Below are positions 1 through 8,945 of a stretch of 64,000 nt of DNA, in pieces. Position 1 is the first letter of the stretch. Each line of letters begins with the position of its first letter. Location of the stretch: contig NZ_JAESVB010000003.1 of the NCBI RefSeq assembly GCF_020618775.1, positions 248,001 to 312,000 of the forward strand. Direction: 5' to 3'. The notes under the pieces are model-generated. The model saw only the letters and a program-made list of their open reading frames with translations. It was not told the DNA's origin and did not search any database. The position numbers were made by a program, and so were the translations under genes. Source of the stretch: Acidisoma silvae. GTDB lineage: Bacteria > Pseudomonadota > Alphaproteobacteria > Acetobacterales > Acetobacteraceae.

Positions 1-181
1 GATGCTGGTCGATGATCTGCTGCAGCCATGTCGTGCCCGAACGGGGCGCACCGCCAACAAAAAATATTTGGCGCGTCGCGATCCGGCGCAATTCCTCGTT
101 GATTTGAAACCAGTCTGTCACAGCGTTACGCGCTTCCCTCACCAAACTGTGATCATGCCTTAAACCCGTCAGCTTGACCAT
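1..181 (-). CDS. Sulfotransferase-like protein, N-terminal fragment (runs off left edge)
   Basis: Reading the minus strand from an ATG at 181 gives an open frame of 60 codons to the window edge. It begins MVKLTGLRHDHS and contains FFVGGAPRSGTTWLQQ at about residues 41-56. G-x-PRSGTT-WL is the 5'-phosphosulfate-binding loop of the PAPS-dependent sulfotransferase family, so the protein would move a sulfuryl group from PAPS to an unknown acceptor. Only the N-terminus is inside the window, so the substrate class and the 3'-phosphate loop cannot be seen. It is divergent from the MerR-type gene to its right. Confidence 0.75.
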   Translation of the reverse strand, partial: MVKLTGLRHDHSLVREARNAVTDWFQINEELRRIATRQIFFVGGAPRSGTTWLQQIIDQH

Positions 182-250
182 GCACCGGGCGCGTCAAACC
201 CGACCCGTTCGTTGACCGCTATCGGCTCCAAATCTATCCTTCCCACCATG

Positions 251-658
251 ATGAATATCGGTGAAGCCTCGGCGGCATCGGGCGTCTCAGCCAAGATGAT
301 CCGCTATTATGAACGCGTGACCCTGATCGCGCCGGCCGGCCGCTCCGCCGCCGGCTATCGCCGCTATGGCGAGATGGATGTGCAGACGCTGCGATTCCTC
401 AAACGGGCCCGCAATCTCGGCTTCTCCGTGCAGCAGATGCGTGACCTGCTTGCTCTATGGCGGGACGAAAGCCGCTCCAAGCCGGAAGTTCAGAAACTCG
501 CCTTGTCTCATGCCGCCGCGCTTGAAGTGAAAGCCCGGGAGATCGCGGAAATCAGCGCGGCTTTGCGCTCCCTCGCCCATGCCTGTGAAACCAGCGATCG
601 TCCGGGCTGCCCGATCATCGAGGAACTGGCCGACCAGGCAGGCCCCATCGCCGCCTGA
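251..658 (+). CDS. MerR-family regulator, CueR-like (copper/monovalent metal sensor)
   Basis: The N-terminus MNIGEASAASGVSAKMIRYYE is the winged-helix DNA-binding domain of the MerR family, followed by a dimerisation helix. Near the C-terminus the stretch CETSDRPGCPIIEEL has two cysteines separated by seven residues, which matches the metal-binding loop of CueR (Cys112/Cys120 in E. coli). This suggests a Cu(I)/Ag(I)/Au(I)-type activator. I chose the ATG at 251 because CueR proteins start MNI; ATG 248 is equally possible, and a TTG further upstream adds residues with no family counterpart. No copper ATPase, chaperone or oxidase gene is adjacent, so its targets lie elsewhere. Confidence 0.82.
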   Translation: MNIGEASAASGVSAKMIRYYERVTLIAPAGRSAAGYRRYGEMDVQTLRFLKRARNLGFSVQQMRDLLALWRDESRSKPEVQKLALSHAAALEVKAREIAEISAALRSLAHACETSDRPGCPIIEELADQAGPIAA

Positions 659-765
659 AACAAGGCCGCTCGTCGCCATAAACTGGCCATTCCCGGCCTT
701 ACGCTTGCCATGCTGCATTGCGATACCACTTCCCGGCGGATGGTCTGACCGCGAAAGGATTGCTT

Positions 766-2316
766 GTGCCCAATTTGCTGCGTCGGGATTTGGTTCAGGG
801 TGGCCTCGGTCTGTCCGGTATCGCATTCCTGTCTTCTCTCGGCTTGCGGCCGAGCCAGGCAGCGTCCGCGCCCCGCACCGCGCCGGAAGCAGGGCCTTTC
901 GACGGGTCCACGGTGCAACATCTGGCGCAGAAGATGGCGACCGAACCCTATCAGGCGCCGAATACCACGCTGCCCAGCGCCATCGCCCATATGACCTGGG
1001 ATGATTTCCGTGGCGTCAATTATCGCCCGGACCAGGCGCTGTGGCATGACCAGAAACTGGGCTTTCAGGCGCAGTTCTTTCCGCGCGGATTTTTGTATCC
1101 GGCCAAGGTCGACATGTTCGAAGTGGCGGACGGCAAGGCAGCCCCCGTTCCTTACACACCCGACCTGTTCAACTATGACAATCCCAAGCTGAAAGTGCCG
1201 GATAATCTTGGCTATTCCGGGCTGCGCATCCTGAGCCCGATCAACAAGCCCGATGTCTTCGAGGAATTCTGCGTCTTCCTCGGCGCCAGCTATTTTCGCG
1301 CCGTCGCCAAAGGGCAGGTGTACGGCCTGTCCGCGCGCGGGCTTGCCATCGGCACCGGTGACCCGAAGGGCGAGGAATTCGCCCGCTTCAGCGCCTTCTG
1401 GCTGGTGCGGCCACCGGCCGGCCAGAACTCCCTTGTCGTCTATGCGCTGCTCGACAGCCAGAGCGTCACGGGCGCCTTCAAATTCACCATCACGCCAGGC
1501 AATGAGACCGTCTTCGACGTCGAAAGCAGCCTGTTTCCGCGCGTCGACATTACCGAACCCGGCATCGCGACGCTGACCGGCATGTTCTATTTCGATGCCA
1601 ATAACCGCAACAAGGTGAATGACTGGCGGCCGGCTGCCCATGACTCGGAGGGGCTGTCGATGTGGACGGGGTCCGGCGCGCAGCTCTGGCGGCCGCTGAA
1701 TGACCCGGCGGCGCTGCAATTCAGCGCCTTCCAGGATTCCAGCCCACACGGCTTCGGCCTCATGCAGCGCAAGCGCGCCTTTTTCGATTACCAGGACGTC
1801 GCGCTGCAATACGAGAAGCGGCCCAGCCTCTGGATCGAACCGATCGGCGACTGGGGCCAGGGCGCGGTCGATCTGGTCGAAATCCCAAGCCCGAACGAGG
1901 TCAACGACAATATCGTCAGTTTCTGGCGGCCGAAGGACAAGCTGGCCGCCAAGGGCCAGTATAATTTCACGTATCGCATGCATTGGGGCTGGGATAATCC
2001 GCAGCCGACCCAGCTCGGCCGTATCGTCGACACCCGCATCGGCAATTCCGACGACCATTCCGGCTTGGAAATCGTCCTCGATATCGTGGGCGACGCGGTG
2101 AAGACCCTGCCGGCGGACGCCAAGCCGCATGCCCAGCTTTCCGCCAGCGCCGGCAAGATCAGCGCGGTGGTGGTGGAGCCCAATCCGGCCACCGGCGGCC
2201 AGCGCATCATGTTTACGCTGGAGCCGGGCGACGCCAAGCTTATCGAACTCAGCGGCGTGCTGATGAACGACCAGACGCCGCTGTCTGAAACCTGGCTCTA
2301 CCGCTGGACACCATGA
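766..2316 (+). CDS. opgG: Periplasmic glucan biosynthesis protein OpgG/MdoG
   Basis: The family (OpgG/OpgD, pfam MdoG) acts in the periplasm on the beta-glucan backbone of osmoregulated periplasmic glucans. The frame shows typical blocks such as DDFRGVNYRPDQALW, RFSAFWLVRPP and TYRMHWGWDNP and ends in a C-terminal Ig-like domain. The start is placed at GTG 766, which has AAAGGA six bases upstream; this gives MPNLLRRDLVQGG followed by a hydrophobic stretch, a twin-arginine type signal. A longer TTG start at 718 would bury that signal. The stop overlaps the start of opgH (ATGA), so the two are translationally coupled. Confidence 0.92.
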   Translation: MPNLLRRDLVQGGLGLSGIAFLSSLGLRPSQAASAPRTAPEAGPFDGSTVQHLAQKMATEPYQAPNTTLPSAIAHMTWDDFRGVNYRPDQALWHDQKLGFQAQFFPRGFLYPAKVDMFEVADGKAAPVPYTPDLFNYDNPKLKVPDNLGYSGLRILSPINKPDVFEEFCVFLGASYFRAVAKGQVYGLSARGLAIGTGDPKGEEFARFSAFWLVRPPAGQNSLVVYALLDSQSVTGAFKFTITPGNETVFDVESSLFPRVDITEPGIATLTGMFYFDANNRNKVNDWRPAAHDSEGLSMWTGSGAQLWRPLNDPAALQFSAFQDSSPHGFGLMQRKRAFFDYQDVALQYEKRPSLWIEPIGDWGQGAVDLVEIPSPNEVNDNIVSFWRPKDKLAAKGQYNFTYRMHWGWDNPQPTQLGRIVDTRIGNSDDHSGLEIVLDIVGDAVKTLPADAKPHAQLSASAGKISAVVVEPNPATGGQRIMFTLEPGDAKLIELSGVLMNDQTPLSETWLYRWTP

Positions 2317-4460
2317 CCATGACCTTGCCCGGTTACCTGCCTGCGGAGGCGCCGCTGGCGATGCCGGTGCAGTCGCTGGGCGTGGCCCCCAAGCGCGGCC
2401 CGCGCCCGGTCACGGCACCGCGCGGCCTTTTTTTCCGGCGGCTTTTCGTCATCGGCGGTGCCGTCATCATGACCGCCGGTGGCGGCGCCGAAATGTACAA
2501 GGTCTTCAACGGCAATGGGCCGAGCGTCCTCGGCATCCTGATCCTGATCCTGTTCCTTGTGCTCTTCGCCTGGATTGCGCTGTCCTTCATGAGCGCGGTC
2601 GGCGGATTTTTCGCGAGCCTCGCCGGCGGGGGCCTGGGCCTCGGCATCACCAGAAACGGCCCGCTGCCGCAGTTGCGCCATCGCACGGCGCTGCTGATGC
2701 CGACCTATAATGAGGAACCGGCCCGGGTCATGGCCGGACTTAAGGCCATCCACCACTCCTTGGCGGCGACCGGCCAAGGCGAAAACTTCGACATCTTCAT
2801 CCTCAGCGACACGACGGACCCGGATGTCTGGATCGCCGAGGAGGCTGCCTTCCTCGCCTTCCGCGCCGAGATCGGTGCGGGCGCGCCGCGCCTGTTTTAC
2901 CGGCGCCGCGCCAAAAACATCGATCGCAAGGCGGGCAATATCGCGGAATGGGTGCGCCGCTTCGGGGCTGCCTATCCGCAGATGCTGACGCTGGACGCCG
3001 ACAGCCTGATGGAAGGCGAGACCGTGCTGCGCATGGCCGCCGCCATGGAAGCCCATCCCGGCGTCGGTCTTCTCCAGACCCTGCCCGTCATCGCCGGCGG
3101 CACATCCCTTTTCGCCCGGATGCAGCAATTCGCCGGCCGGATTTACGGGCCGGTGATCGCCCAGGGCATTGCCTGGTGGCACGGGTCGGAAGGCAATTAC
3201 TGGGGCCATAACGCTGTCATCCGCACCCAGGCTTTCGCCGAACAGGCCGGCCTGCCGCATCTCAAGGGACGAAAGCCTTTCGGCGGCGCAGTGTTGAGCC
3301 ATGATTTCGTCGAAGCAGCCCTGATGCGGCGTGGCGGCTGGGCCATTCATATGGTCCCGGCCTTGGGGGGTAGTTACGAGGAAAGCCCGCCGTCGCTGAC
3401 CGATGTCGCCATTCGCGACCGGCGTTGGGCGCAGGGCAATCTGCAACATGTCGGCGTGCTGCCGGCGCGCGGGCTGCACTGGGTCAGCCGCCTGCATCTG
3501 CTCATGGGCATCGGCAGCTACGTCACCGCACCGCTCTGGCTGCTGTTCCTGCTCGTCGGCGTATTGGTCTCGCTGCAATCGCGCTTCGTGCAGCCGCAAT
3601 ATTTCGGCGCCACCAAATCCCTGTTTCCGCGCTGGCCGCAGGTCGATCCGGTGCTCGCGAAATGGGTTTTCATCGGCACCATGGCGGTGCTGCTGGCGCC
3701 GAAACTCTTCGCCTATATCCTGCTGCTGGTGAACGGCCCGCTGCGGCGGGGCGCGGGCGGTGCCTTCCGTGCGCTGCTCAGCCTGCTGCTGGAAACACTG
3801 ATCGGCGGGTTGATCGCGCCCGTCGCCATGCTGATCCAGACGGAAGGCGTGATGCAGATATTAGCTGGGCGAGACAGCGGCTGGAACGCGCAAAAGCGGG
3901 ACGGCGATGCCGTGCCGCTGCGTCTGGTCTGGCGGCAATATTGGCGATTCATGGCGACGGGCGTCATTCTGGCCGTCATCGCCTATGCCGTCTCCCCGGC
4001 CCTGTTTCTCTGGATGACGCCCGTTCTGCTCGGCCTTGTGCTGGCCGTGCCGCTGGTGATGCTGACGGCGTCGAGCCGTGTCGGTGTCGCGCTGCAACGG
4101 ATGGGCCTGCTCAGCATTCCTGAGGAGCGGCAGCCCAATGCCATTCTGCAAAGTGCCGCCGCATTGCGGAGCGGCAGCACGCCGCCGATCCCCCATGCCA
4201 TCCGGCATCTGCTGGGGGATGCGGCGCTGCTGGCCGCCCATCGCGCCATGCTGCCGCCGGCCCGCCGGCCGGGCCAAGACCCGATCGACGTGCCGCTGCT
4301 GGTGGGGCTGACCAAGCTCGCCGAGACCGACAGCTTGCAGAAGGCGATCGATCAATTGTCGAAACAGGAAACCGCCGCCGTGCTCGGCTCCGCCGAGGGG
4401 CTGGATCGGTTGCAGGCAATGGCGAGGGACTTCGCTGTGCTCAGTCTGGGGGATGGTTAG
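2313..4460 (+). CDS. opgH: Glucans biosynthesis glucosyltransferase OpgH/MdoH (GT2)
   Basis: This is the inner-membrane glucosyltransferase that polymerises UDP-glucose into the linear beta-glucan backbone and extrudes it to the periplasm. The GT-A domain contains PTYNEEPARVMAGL, ILSDTTDPDVW, the D-x-D motif LDADSLM at about residue 227, the acceptor-site SHDFVEAALMRRGGW and the RRWAQGN variant of QxxRW at about residue 370. Two membrane helices precede the catalytic domain (about 45-95) and several follow it (395-590). At 715 residues it lacks part of the long cytoplasmic N-terminus of the E. coli protein. It overlaps opgG by 4 bp. Confidence 0.95.
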   Translation: MTMTLPGYLPAEAPLAMPVQSLGVAPKRGPRPVTAPRGLFFRRLFVIGGAVIMTAGGGAEMYKVFNGNGPSVLGILILILFLVLFAWIALSFMSAVGGFFASLAGGGLGLGITRNGPLPQLRHRTALLMPTYNEEPARVMAGLKAIHHSLAATGQGENFDIFILSDTTDPDVWIAEEAAFLAFRAEIGAGAPRLFYRRRAKNIDRKAGNIAEWVRRFGAAYPQMLTLDADSLMEGETVLRMAAAMEAHPGVGLLQTLPVIAGGTSLFARMQQFAGRIYGPVIAQGIAWWHGSEGNYWGHNAVIRTQAFAEQAGLPHLKGRKPFGGAVLSHDFVEAALMRRGGWAIHMVPALGGSYEESPPSLTDVAIRDRRWAQGNLQHVGVLPARGLHWVSRLHLLMGIGSYVTAPLWLLFLLVGVLVSLQSRFVQPQYFGATKSLFPRWPQVDPVLAKWVFIGTMAVLLAPKLFAYILLLVNGPLRRGAGGAFRALLSLLLETLIGGLIAPVAMLIQTEGVMQILAGRDSGWNAQKRDGDAVPLRLVWRQYWRFMATGVILAVIAYAVSPALFLWMTPVLLGLVLAVPLVMLTASSRVGVALQRMGLLSIPEERQPNAILQSAAALRSGSTPPIPHAIRHLLGDAALLAAHRAMLPPARRPGQDPIDVPLLVGLTKLAETDSLQKAIDQLSKQETAAVLGSAEGLDRLQAMARDFAVLSLGDG

Positions 4461-4499
4461 AAGTCTCGCAAGTTTGCCTGTTACTTGCGACGAAGGGTA

Positions 4500-4582
4500 G
4501 ATCCCCGGGACAAGCCCTGGGATGACAAAATTAAGATGACCTATCAATTATTTCGTCATCCTCGGGCTTGACCCGAGGATCC
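4500..4582. repeat. Pair of intergenic palindromic repeats (locus A)
   Basis: Two related imperfect palindromes lie head to head: about 4500-4526 (gatccccgggacaagccc...) and about 4555-4582 (tcctcgggcttgacccgagg). The second in reverse reads as MDPRVKPEDD, a translation often seen for intergenic repeats in alphaproteobacteria. Related copies occur at 34671-34750 and 39446-39551. Confidence 0.7.
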
Positions 4583-4585
4583 ATC

Positions 4586-4677
4586 CGCTTCCGCGCAATA
4601 AACGCTTCAACGTCAAACTCCGTCGTTAGTCCGCTTTCCTCGCCTTCACGCAAAGCTGCGCGTAGGGCCGCTAATTT
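4586..4677 (-). pseudogene. Remnant of a ParD/CopG-type antitoxin, C-terminal part only
   Basis: The minus frame encodes KLAALRAALREGEESG followed by FDVEAFIARKR, which strongly resembles the C-terminal toxin-binding tail of ParD-type antitoxins. The ribbon-helix-helix DNA-binding domain expected upstream is absent: the frame (open from 4770 to 4531) instead runs backwards into the end of the glycosyltransferase gene. The last 16 or so codons of the frame are supplied by the palindromic repeat. No ParE toxin is present. I read it as a decayed fragment, although a short GTG-started peptide (from about 4710) cannot be excluded. Confidence 0.5.
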
Positions 4678-4718
4678 CGTGGGCTTTGGCGCGTTCGGAT
4701 TAACCACCGATCGTCTCC

Positions 4719-6281
4719 CTACTTCGCTGACTTCCGACGATACACCACCATCGTATCGTAGCGCTTCCACACCGTATAATCTGCCGCCAGTGCAGCATTC
4801 ATGGCGGCGTAGACGTCCAGATTGCGGGTCGCCGCGTCCTTGTCATCCGGATTGGTGCGGCGGATGATGAACATCGGCTTGGCCGCCAGGATGCGGTTCA
4901 ACTCGGCCAGCGGGTCGATGCCGACCGTATGGGCCAGGAGTTTTGAGAGCAGAAAAGACGGAAAAACGAATTTCGTCGGCAGAGGTTCGCGCAGCAGCGC
5001 GTAGAGGATCGGCTCGCCGTCGAAGGCATAGGCCTCAGCCCCTGGCACGGCCGCCAGCGCTGGTTTGAGGTCAGCGGCAAGCTGGGCCGGGGTATCGCGC
5101 AGCGGCGCGAAGCCTGGGACAGGCGGCCGCTCCATATTGGCGACCATGCGGCCCATATCGGCACTGCTGCGGGACAGCATGGGGATCAGGTTGAGCACGA
5201 ACAAAACACCAACGGCAACGCGGACCGAACGCGGCAGGTTACGGAAAAGCCAAGCCAGCATCAGCGCCGTTGTGATGCAGAGCACCGGCAGCAGTTGCAG
5301 AAAGTAATGGCTGAAATACAGCCCGCCGGAGGCGACGCCGACCGCACTGGTGACCAGCCAAGCAACCAGCACAAGAGTTTGACGTGGCGCGCGGATCACG
5401 CGTGCCGCAAGCCAGACCAGGGACAGGAACAGCGCCGGGAATAGCATCGCTTGCGCCCGGTAGGCGCGCTCCGCCAGATTGCCCGACACCGGCAAAGCGA
5501 CACGCCGCGTATTGGACAGAAGGCTCGCCTCGACCATCACCGGCAGCTTGCCCTGCGCGGCATAAAGCAGAACCGTCGCCAGAAAGGGTGCCAGCGCGCC
5601 GAGGCTGAACAGCAGCCCCAGCCGGATTGCGTCCCACAATCCGGCCACGCCGCGCCGCAGACGCCCCGGCAGGATCAGCATGGCGGCGTAAACCGCGAAC
5701 ATGTCGAAAACTGCGACATATTTGACCATGAAGGCAAAGCCGAGGGCGAGGCCGATGCCGACCGCGCGACCGGCGCGGATCGGCCCTTGCGCCGTCAACG
5801 CCCACAGCATGCCGAGGAGCGTGAAACACTCCATGAAGATTTCGGTATTGGCGGCGATGCCGTCATCCGGGATCGTCGTGCCGATCACCAGCAGACCGGC
5901 GATGCCGGCAAAAAGCTCCGCCGCCACGGCCGGTTGATCGCGCAAACAATATCGCGCGATGCGCCATGTCAGCAAGGCCATGCCGGCAATCGCCGCCACG
6001 CCGGCCAGGCGCATGGACAGGACGCTGTCGCCGAACACGCTCTGAAAGACAGCGAAAATCGCGTAGATGCCGACCGGCTTATTATCCCAGACGGCGGTAT
6101 AGGGCAGATGCCCGGCCCGCCATTGCTGGGCCATGATGAAATACAGGCTCTCGTCCCAATCCACCACGCTCATGACGAAGCTCGGCGCGCGGGTCAGGAC
6201 GGTGACCAGAACCAGCCCAGCCGGGATCAGCCAAGGCAGAGGGCGCCATCGCCCTTCAGGTCGCGAAGCAGCAGCGCTCAT
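4719..6281 (-). CDS. GT39/PMT_2-family membrane glycosyltransferase (ArnT-like fold)
   Basis: A polytopic protein of 520 residues with 10 or more hydrophobic segments. The first periplasmic loop carries VVDWDESLYF (Asp41/Asp43) and YTAVWDNKPVG, the acidic catalytic signature of dolichyl/undecaprenyl-phosphate-sugar dependent transferases in the PMT_2 family. Such enzymes move a sugar from a lipid-phosphate carrier to lipid A, glycan or protein; the acceptor cannot be told from sequence. Its ATG overlaps the stop of aspA by 4 bp, so it is co-translated downstream of aspA, an unusual pairing. Confidence 0.8.
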   Translation of the reverse strand: MSAAASRPEGRWRPLPWLIPAGLVLVTVLTRAPSFVMSVVDWDESLYFIMAQQWRAGHLPYTAVWDNKPVGIYAIFAVFQSVFGDSVLSMRLAGVAAIAGMALLTWRIARYCLRDQPAVAAELFAGIAGLLVIGTTIPDDGIAANTEIFMECFTLLGMLWALTAQGPIRAGRAVGIGLALGFAFMVKYVAVFDMFAVYAAMLILPGRLRRGVAGLWDAIRLGLLFSLGALAPFLATVLLYAAQGKLPVMVEASLLSNTRRVALPVSGNLAERAYRAQAMLFPALFLSLVWLAARVIRAPRQTLVLVAWLVTSAVGVASGGLYFSHYFLQLLPVLCITTALMLAWLFRNLPRSVRVAVGVLFVLNLIPMLSRSSADMGRMVANMERPPVPGFAPLRDTPAQLAADLKPALAAVPGAEAYAFDGEPILYALLREPLPTKFVFPSFLLSKLLAHTVGIDPLAELNRILAAKPMFIIRRTNPDDKDAATRNLDVYAAMNAALAADYTVWKRYDTMVVYRRKSAK

Positions 6282-7798
6282 CCCTTCGTGGCGGCCACGG
6301 CGCGCGGCGTGATGTGACGGGACGGCCGGGTCATCGCCTCAATCCGCAGCAGCTCATCCAGCACGCGCTCCTCCAGCAAACCCTCTTCCAGCACAATCTC
6401 CCGCACGCCGCGCCCTTCCGCCAGAGCCCGCTTGGCGATGCGCGACGTCACCTCATAGCCCAGCGTCGGCGCCAGTGCCGTCACCAGCCCGATACTGTGG
6501 TTGACCAGGTCCAGGCAATGCTCCCGATTGGCGGTAATGCCGGTGATGCAGTTCTGGGTCAGGCTGTCGATGGCCGAGGTCAGCATGCGCAGGCTTGTCA
6601 TGATGCTATAGGCGATGGTCGGCTCGAAGGCGTTCAGCTGCAACTGCCCGCCCTCGGCGCACATCGTCACCGTCAGGTCATGCCCGATGACGAGATAGGC
6701 GACCTGGCTGACGACTTCCGGGATCACCGGATTGACCTTGCCCGGCATGATGGAAGACCCCGCCTGCCGCGCCGGCAGGTTGATTTCGCCGATCCCCGTG
6801 CGCGGACCGCTGGAGAGCAGCCGCAGGTCATTGCAGATTTTGGAAAGCTTCACGGCAATCCGCTTCAGCACGCCGGAAAACAGCACGAAGGCGCCCATAT
6901 CGGACGTGGCTTCAATCAAATTGGGGGCGAGCGACAATGGATGGCCGCTGATCGCCGCCAGTTCCTCCACCACCAAAGGCGCGTAGCGCGGATCGGCATT
7001 GATGCCGGTGCCGATGGCCGTCGCCCCCAGATTGACCTCATGAAACAGCGCCGCGACCTCGCCCAGGCGCTGCACGTCTTCTTTGACGGTGACATGGAAG
7101 GCGTCGAATTCCTGGCCCAGCGTCATCGGCACCGCGTCCTGCAACTGGGTACGGCCCATCTTCAGGACATCGGCGAATTCCGCGCCCTTCTTCTTCAGGG
7201 CCAGCGACAGGTCGCGCAGCGCCCGCTGCAAGGGCTTCACGCCTTCCAAGGTCGCCACGCGCAAAGCGGTGGGATAGGCGTCATTGGTGGACTGCGCCAT
7301 GTTGACGTCGTCATTGGGGTGCAGCAGGTCGTAACGACCGCGCTTATACCCGGCCAGAACCAGGGCCAGGTTCGCGACAACCTCATTGGCATTCATATTG
7401 GTGGATGTGCCGGCGCCACCCTGCACGGCATCGACCACGAACTGGTCATGATAATCACGGCTGGCCAGCAGCGCCTCGCAGGCGCGCTCGATCATGGCGG
7501 CCTTCTCGGCCGGAAGATCGCCCAGCATCCTGTTCGTGCGCGCCGCCGCCTGTTTCACCATGGCCAGCGCCCGCACCAGATCCGGGAAATGCCCGACTGC
7601 CACGCCGGTTATCGGAAAATTCTCGACCGCGCGCAGGGAATGCACGCCCCAATAGGCGGAGGCCGGCACCGCGGCCTCCCCCAGCAGATCATGCTCGATG
7701 CGGGTCTCGATGTCCGACAGGGTCACTTGCCGCGTGGTCGCCAAGTGCAGCGTGTCTGTAGGGGTGGTGTCGTCCTGGGTTTCGAAATCGGCCGTCAT
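6278..7798 (-). CDS. aspA: Aspartate ammonia-lyase (aspartase)
   Basis: Converts L-aspartate to fumarate and ammonia in the cytoplasm. The fumarase/aspartase superfamily signature GSSIMPGKVNPVIPE is intact, with GTSTNMNANEV and the NDAYPTA region upstream, and the C-terminal block ITANREHCLDLVNHSIG matches aspartases more than class II fumarases. The 506-residue length exceeds E. coli AspA (478) because of an N-terminal extension of about 30 residues before the family-typical IEHDLLGEAAVP. It is first in a two-gene unit with the GT39 gene, which it overlaps by 4 bp. Confidence 0.92.
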   Translation of the reverse strand: MTADFETQDDTTPTDTLHLATTRQVTLSDIETRIEHDLLGEAAVPASAYWGVHSLRAVENFPITGVAVGHFPDLVRALAMVKQAAARTNRMLGDLPAEKAAMIERACEALLASRDYHDQFVVDAVQGGAGTSTNMNANEVVANLALVLAGYKRGRYDLLHPNDDVNMAQSTNDAYPTALRVATLEGVKPLQRALRDLSLALKKKGAEFADVLKMGRTQLQDAVPMTLGQEFDAFHVTVKEDVQRLGEVAALFHEVNLGATAIGTGINADPRYAPLVVEELAAISGHPLSLAPNLIEATSDMGAFVLFSGVLKRIAVKLSKICNDLRLLSSGPRTGIGEINLPARQAGSSIMPGKVNPVIPEVVSQVAYLVIGHDLTVTMCAEGGQLQLNAFEPTIAYSIMTSLRMLTSAIDSLTQNCITGITANREHCLDLVNHSIGLVTALAPTLGYEVTSRIAKRALAEGRGVREIVLEEGLLEERVLDELLRIEAMTRPSRHITPRAVAATKG

Positions 7799-7878
7799 GG
7801 AACTGGCTCGTTTTTATGATTGCAGCCCAGCGACTCTGCCGCCGTCCGACGGGCCGTTGAAGCCCTTTCCGCCCTCAC

Positions 7879-8166
7879 TCAGGCATGCACGTTCATCGGC
7901 ACATGAAAGCCGGGCATGAGCAGGTTCAGGATCATCAGGATCAGCAGCACGGTAATCAGCAGGCCGAAGATGCCGCCCAGCAGGCGCAGCGCGCCGACGA
8001 TGACCAGGATGGCCGCCACCACCAGCACGGCGGATTGCGTCTGGCCGTGAATGCCCGCCTGTTCCAGCAGATGGCGCAAAGCATTCTCGATGAGGATGAT
8101 CACCGCCATGACGACGCCGACCAGCCGCAGGATCAAGGTAAGCACGAAATCGATGGCGGAATTCAT
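7879..8166 (-). CDS. Small membrane protein of unknown function
   Basis: A 95-residue protein with three hydrophobic stretches (roughly residues 6-27, 44-62 and 64-84) and short hydrophilic turns. I do not recognise a family. It sits between queC and aspA on the same strand, 60 bp after queC, and so may be the last gene of the decarboxylase-queC unit. Codon use looks like that of its neighbours. Confidence 0.65.
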   Translation of the reverse strand: MNSAIDFVLTLILRLVGVVMAVIILIENALRHLLEQAGIHGQTQSAVLVVAAILVIVGALRLLGGIFGLLITVLLILMILNLLMPGFHVPMNVHA

Positions 8167-8225
8167 TCAGAACCGTCCTTCCGGGCAAGCCCTATAGCTG
8201 GCATCCCGCGTGCGCGTGCCAAGGG

Positions 8226-8945
8226 TCAGACGGGCTGCGGAGCATCCGCCACGAAGCGCGCCCAACCCTCCGCCCGCAGGTTGCAGGCGGGGCAATGGCC
8301 GCAGCCATAGCCCCAAGGGTGCCGCGTACTGCGGTCCCCCAGATAGCAGGTATGGGTGTCCTGGTTGATAAGCCGTACCAGCGCGTCGCCGCCGAGGCCA
8401 GACGCCAGCGCCCAGGTGGCGGCCTTGTCGATCCACATGAGCGGCGTATGCAGCACGAAGCGCCGGTCCATGCCGAGGTTCAGGGCCAATTGCAGCGCCT
8501 TAACGGTATCGTCCCGGCAATCGGGATAGCCTGAGAAATCGGTCTCGCAGACGCCGGTGACGATATGCTTGATGCCCCGGCGATAGGCGGTGACGGCCGC
8601 CATGGTCAGGAACAGCAGGTTGCGCCCGGGCACGAAAGTATTGGGCAGCCCGTCCGCCTGCATGGCGATTTCGGTCTCCTGCGTCAGCGCCGTCTCGCTG
8701 AGCTTGCCGACGATGCCGGCATCGATCAGGTGATCGGCCCCCAGCTTCCCCGCCCAGGCGGGAAAATCAGCCCGCAGCGCGTCCAGGAAGGCCGGGCGGA
8801 CATCCAATTCCACCCGATGGCGCTGGCCGTAATCGAAGCCGATGGTCTCCACCGACCCGAAACGGTCGAGCGCCCAGGCGAGGCAGGTCGCCGAATCCTG
8901 CCCGCCCGAAAAGAGAACCAGAGCCTTGTCGTCCGCTGCCGTCAC
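8226..8945 (-). CDS. queC: 7-cyano-7-deazaguanine (preQ0) synthase QueC
   Basis: QueC makes preQ0 from 7-carboxy-7-deazaguanine with ATP and ammonia, in queuosine synthesis. The N-terminus has the PP-loop ATP-binding motif [15 protein letters not shown]. The C-terminus carries the zinc-binding cysteines in [19 protein letters not shown] with CPAC. The 239-residue length fits. It starts at GTG 8945 and overlaps the stop of the decarboxylase by 4 bp (GTGA), so it is translationally coupled to it. Its pathway partner folE is also in this window (58.1 kb), but queD and queE are not. Confidence 0.95.
   Translation of the reverse strand: MTAADDKALVLFSGGQDSATCLAWALDRFGSVETIGFDYGQRHRVELDVRPAFLDALRADFPAWAGKLGADHLIDAGIVGKLSETALTQETEIAMQADGLPNTFVPGRNLLFLTMAAVTAYRRGIKHIVTGVCETDFSGYPDCRDDTVKALQLALNLGMDRRFVLHTPLMWIDKAATWALASGLGGDALVRLINQDTHTCYLGDRSTRHPWGYGCGHCPACNLRAEGWARFVADAPQPV

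Noticed and set aside
508-2130. Long open frame on the minus strand under opgG (540 codons)
   Set aside because: It is a GC-rich antisense shadow of opgG with no recognisable domain and an Arg/Ala-rich composition; opgG is well supported in the other strand.
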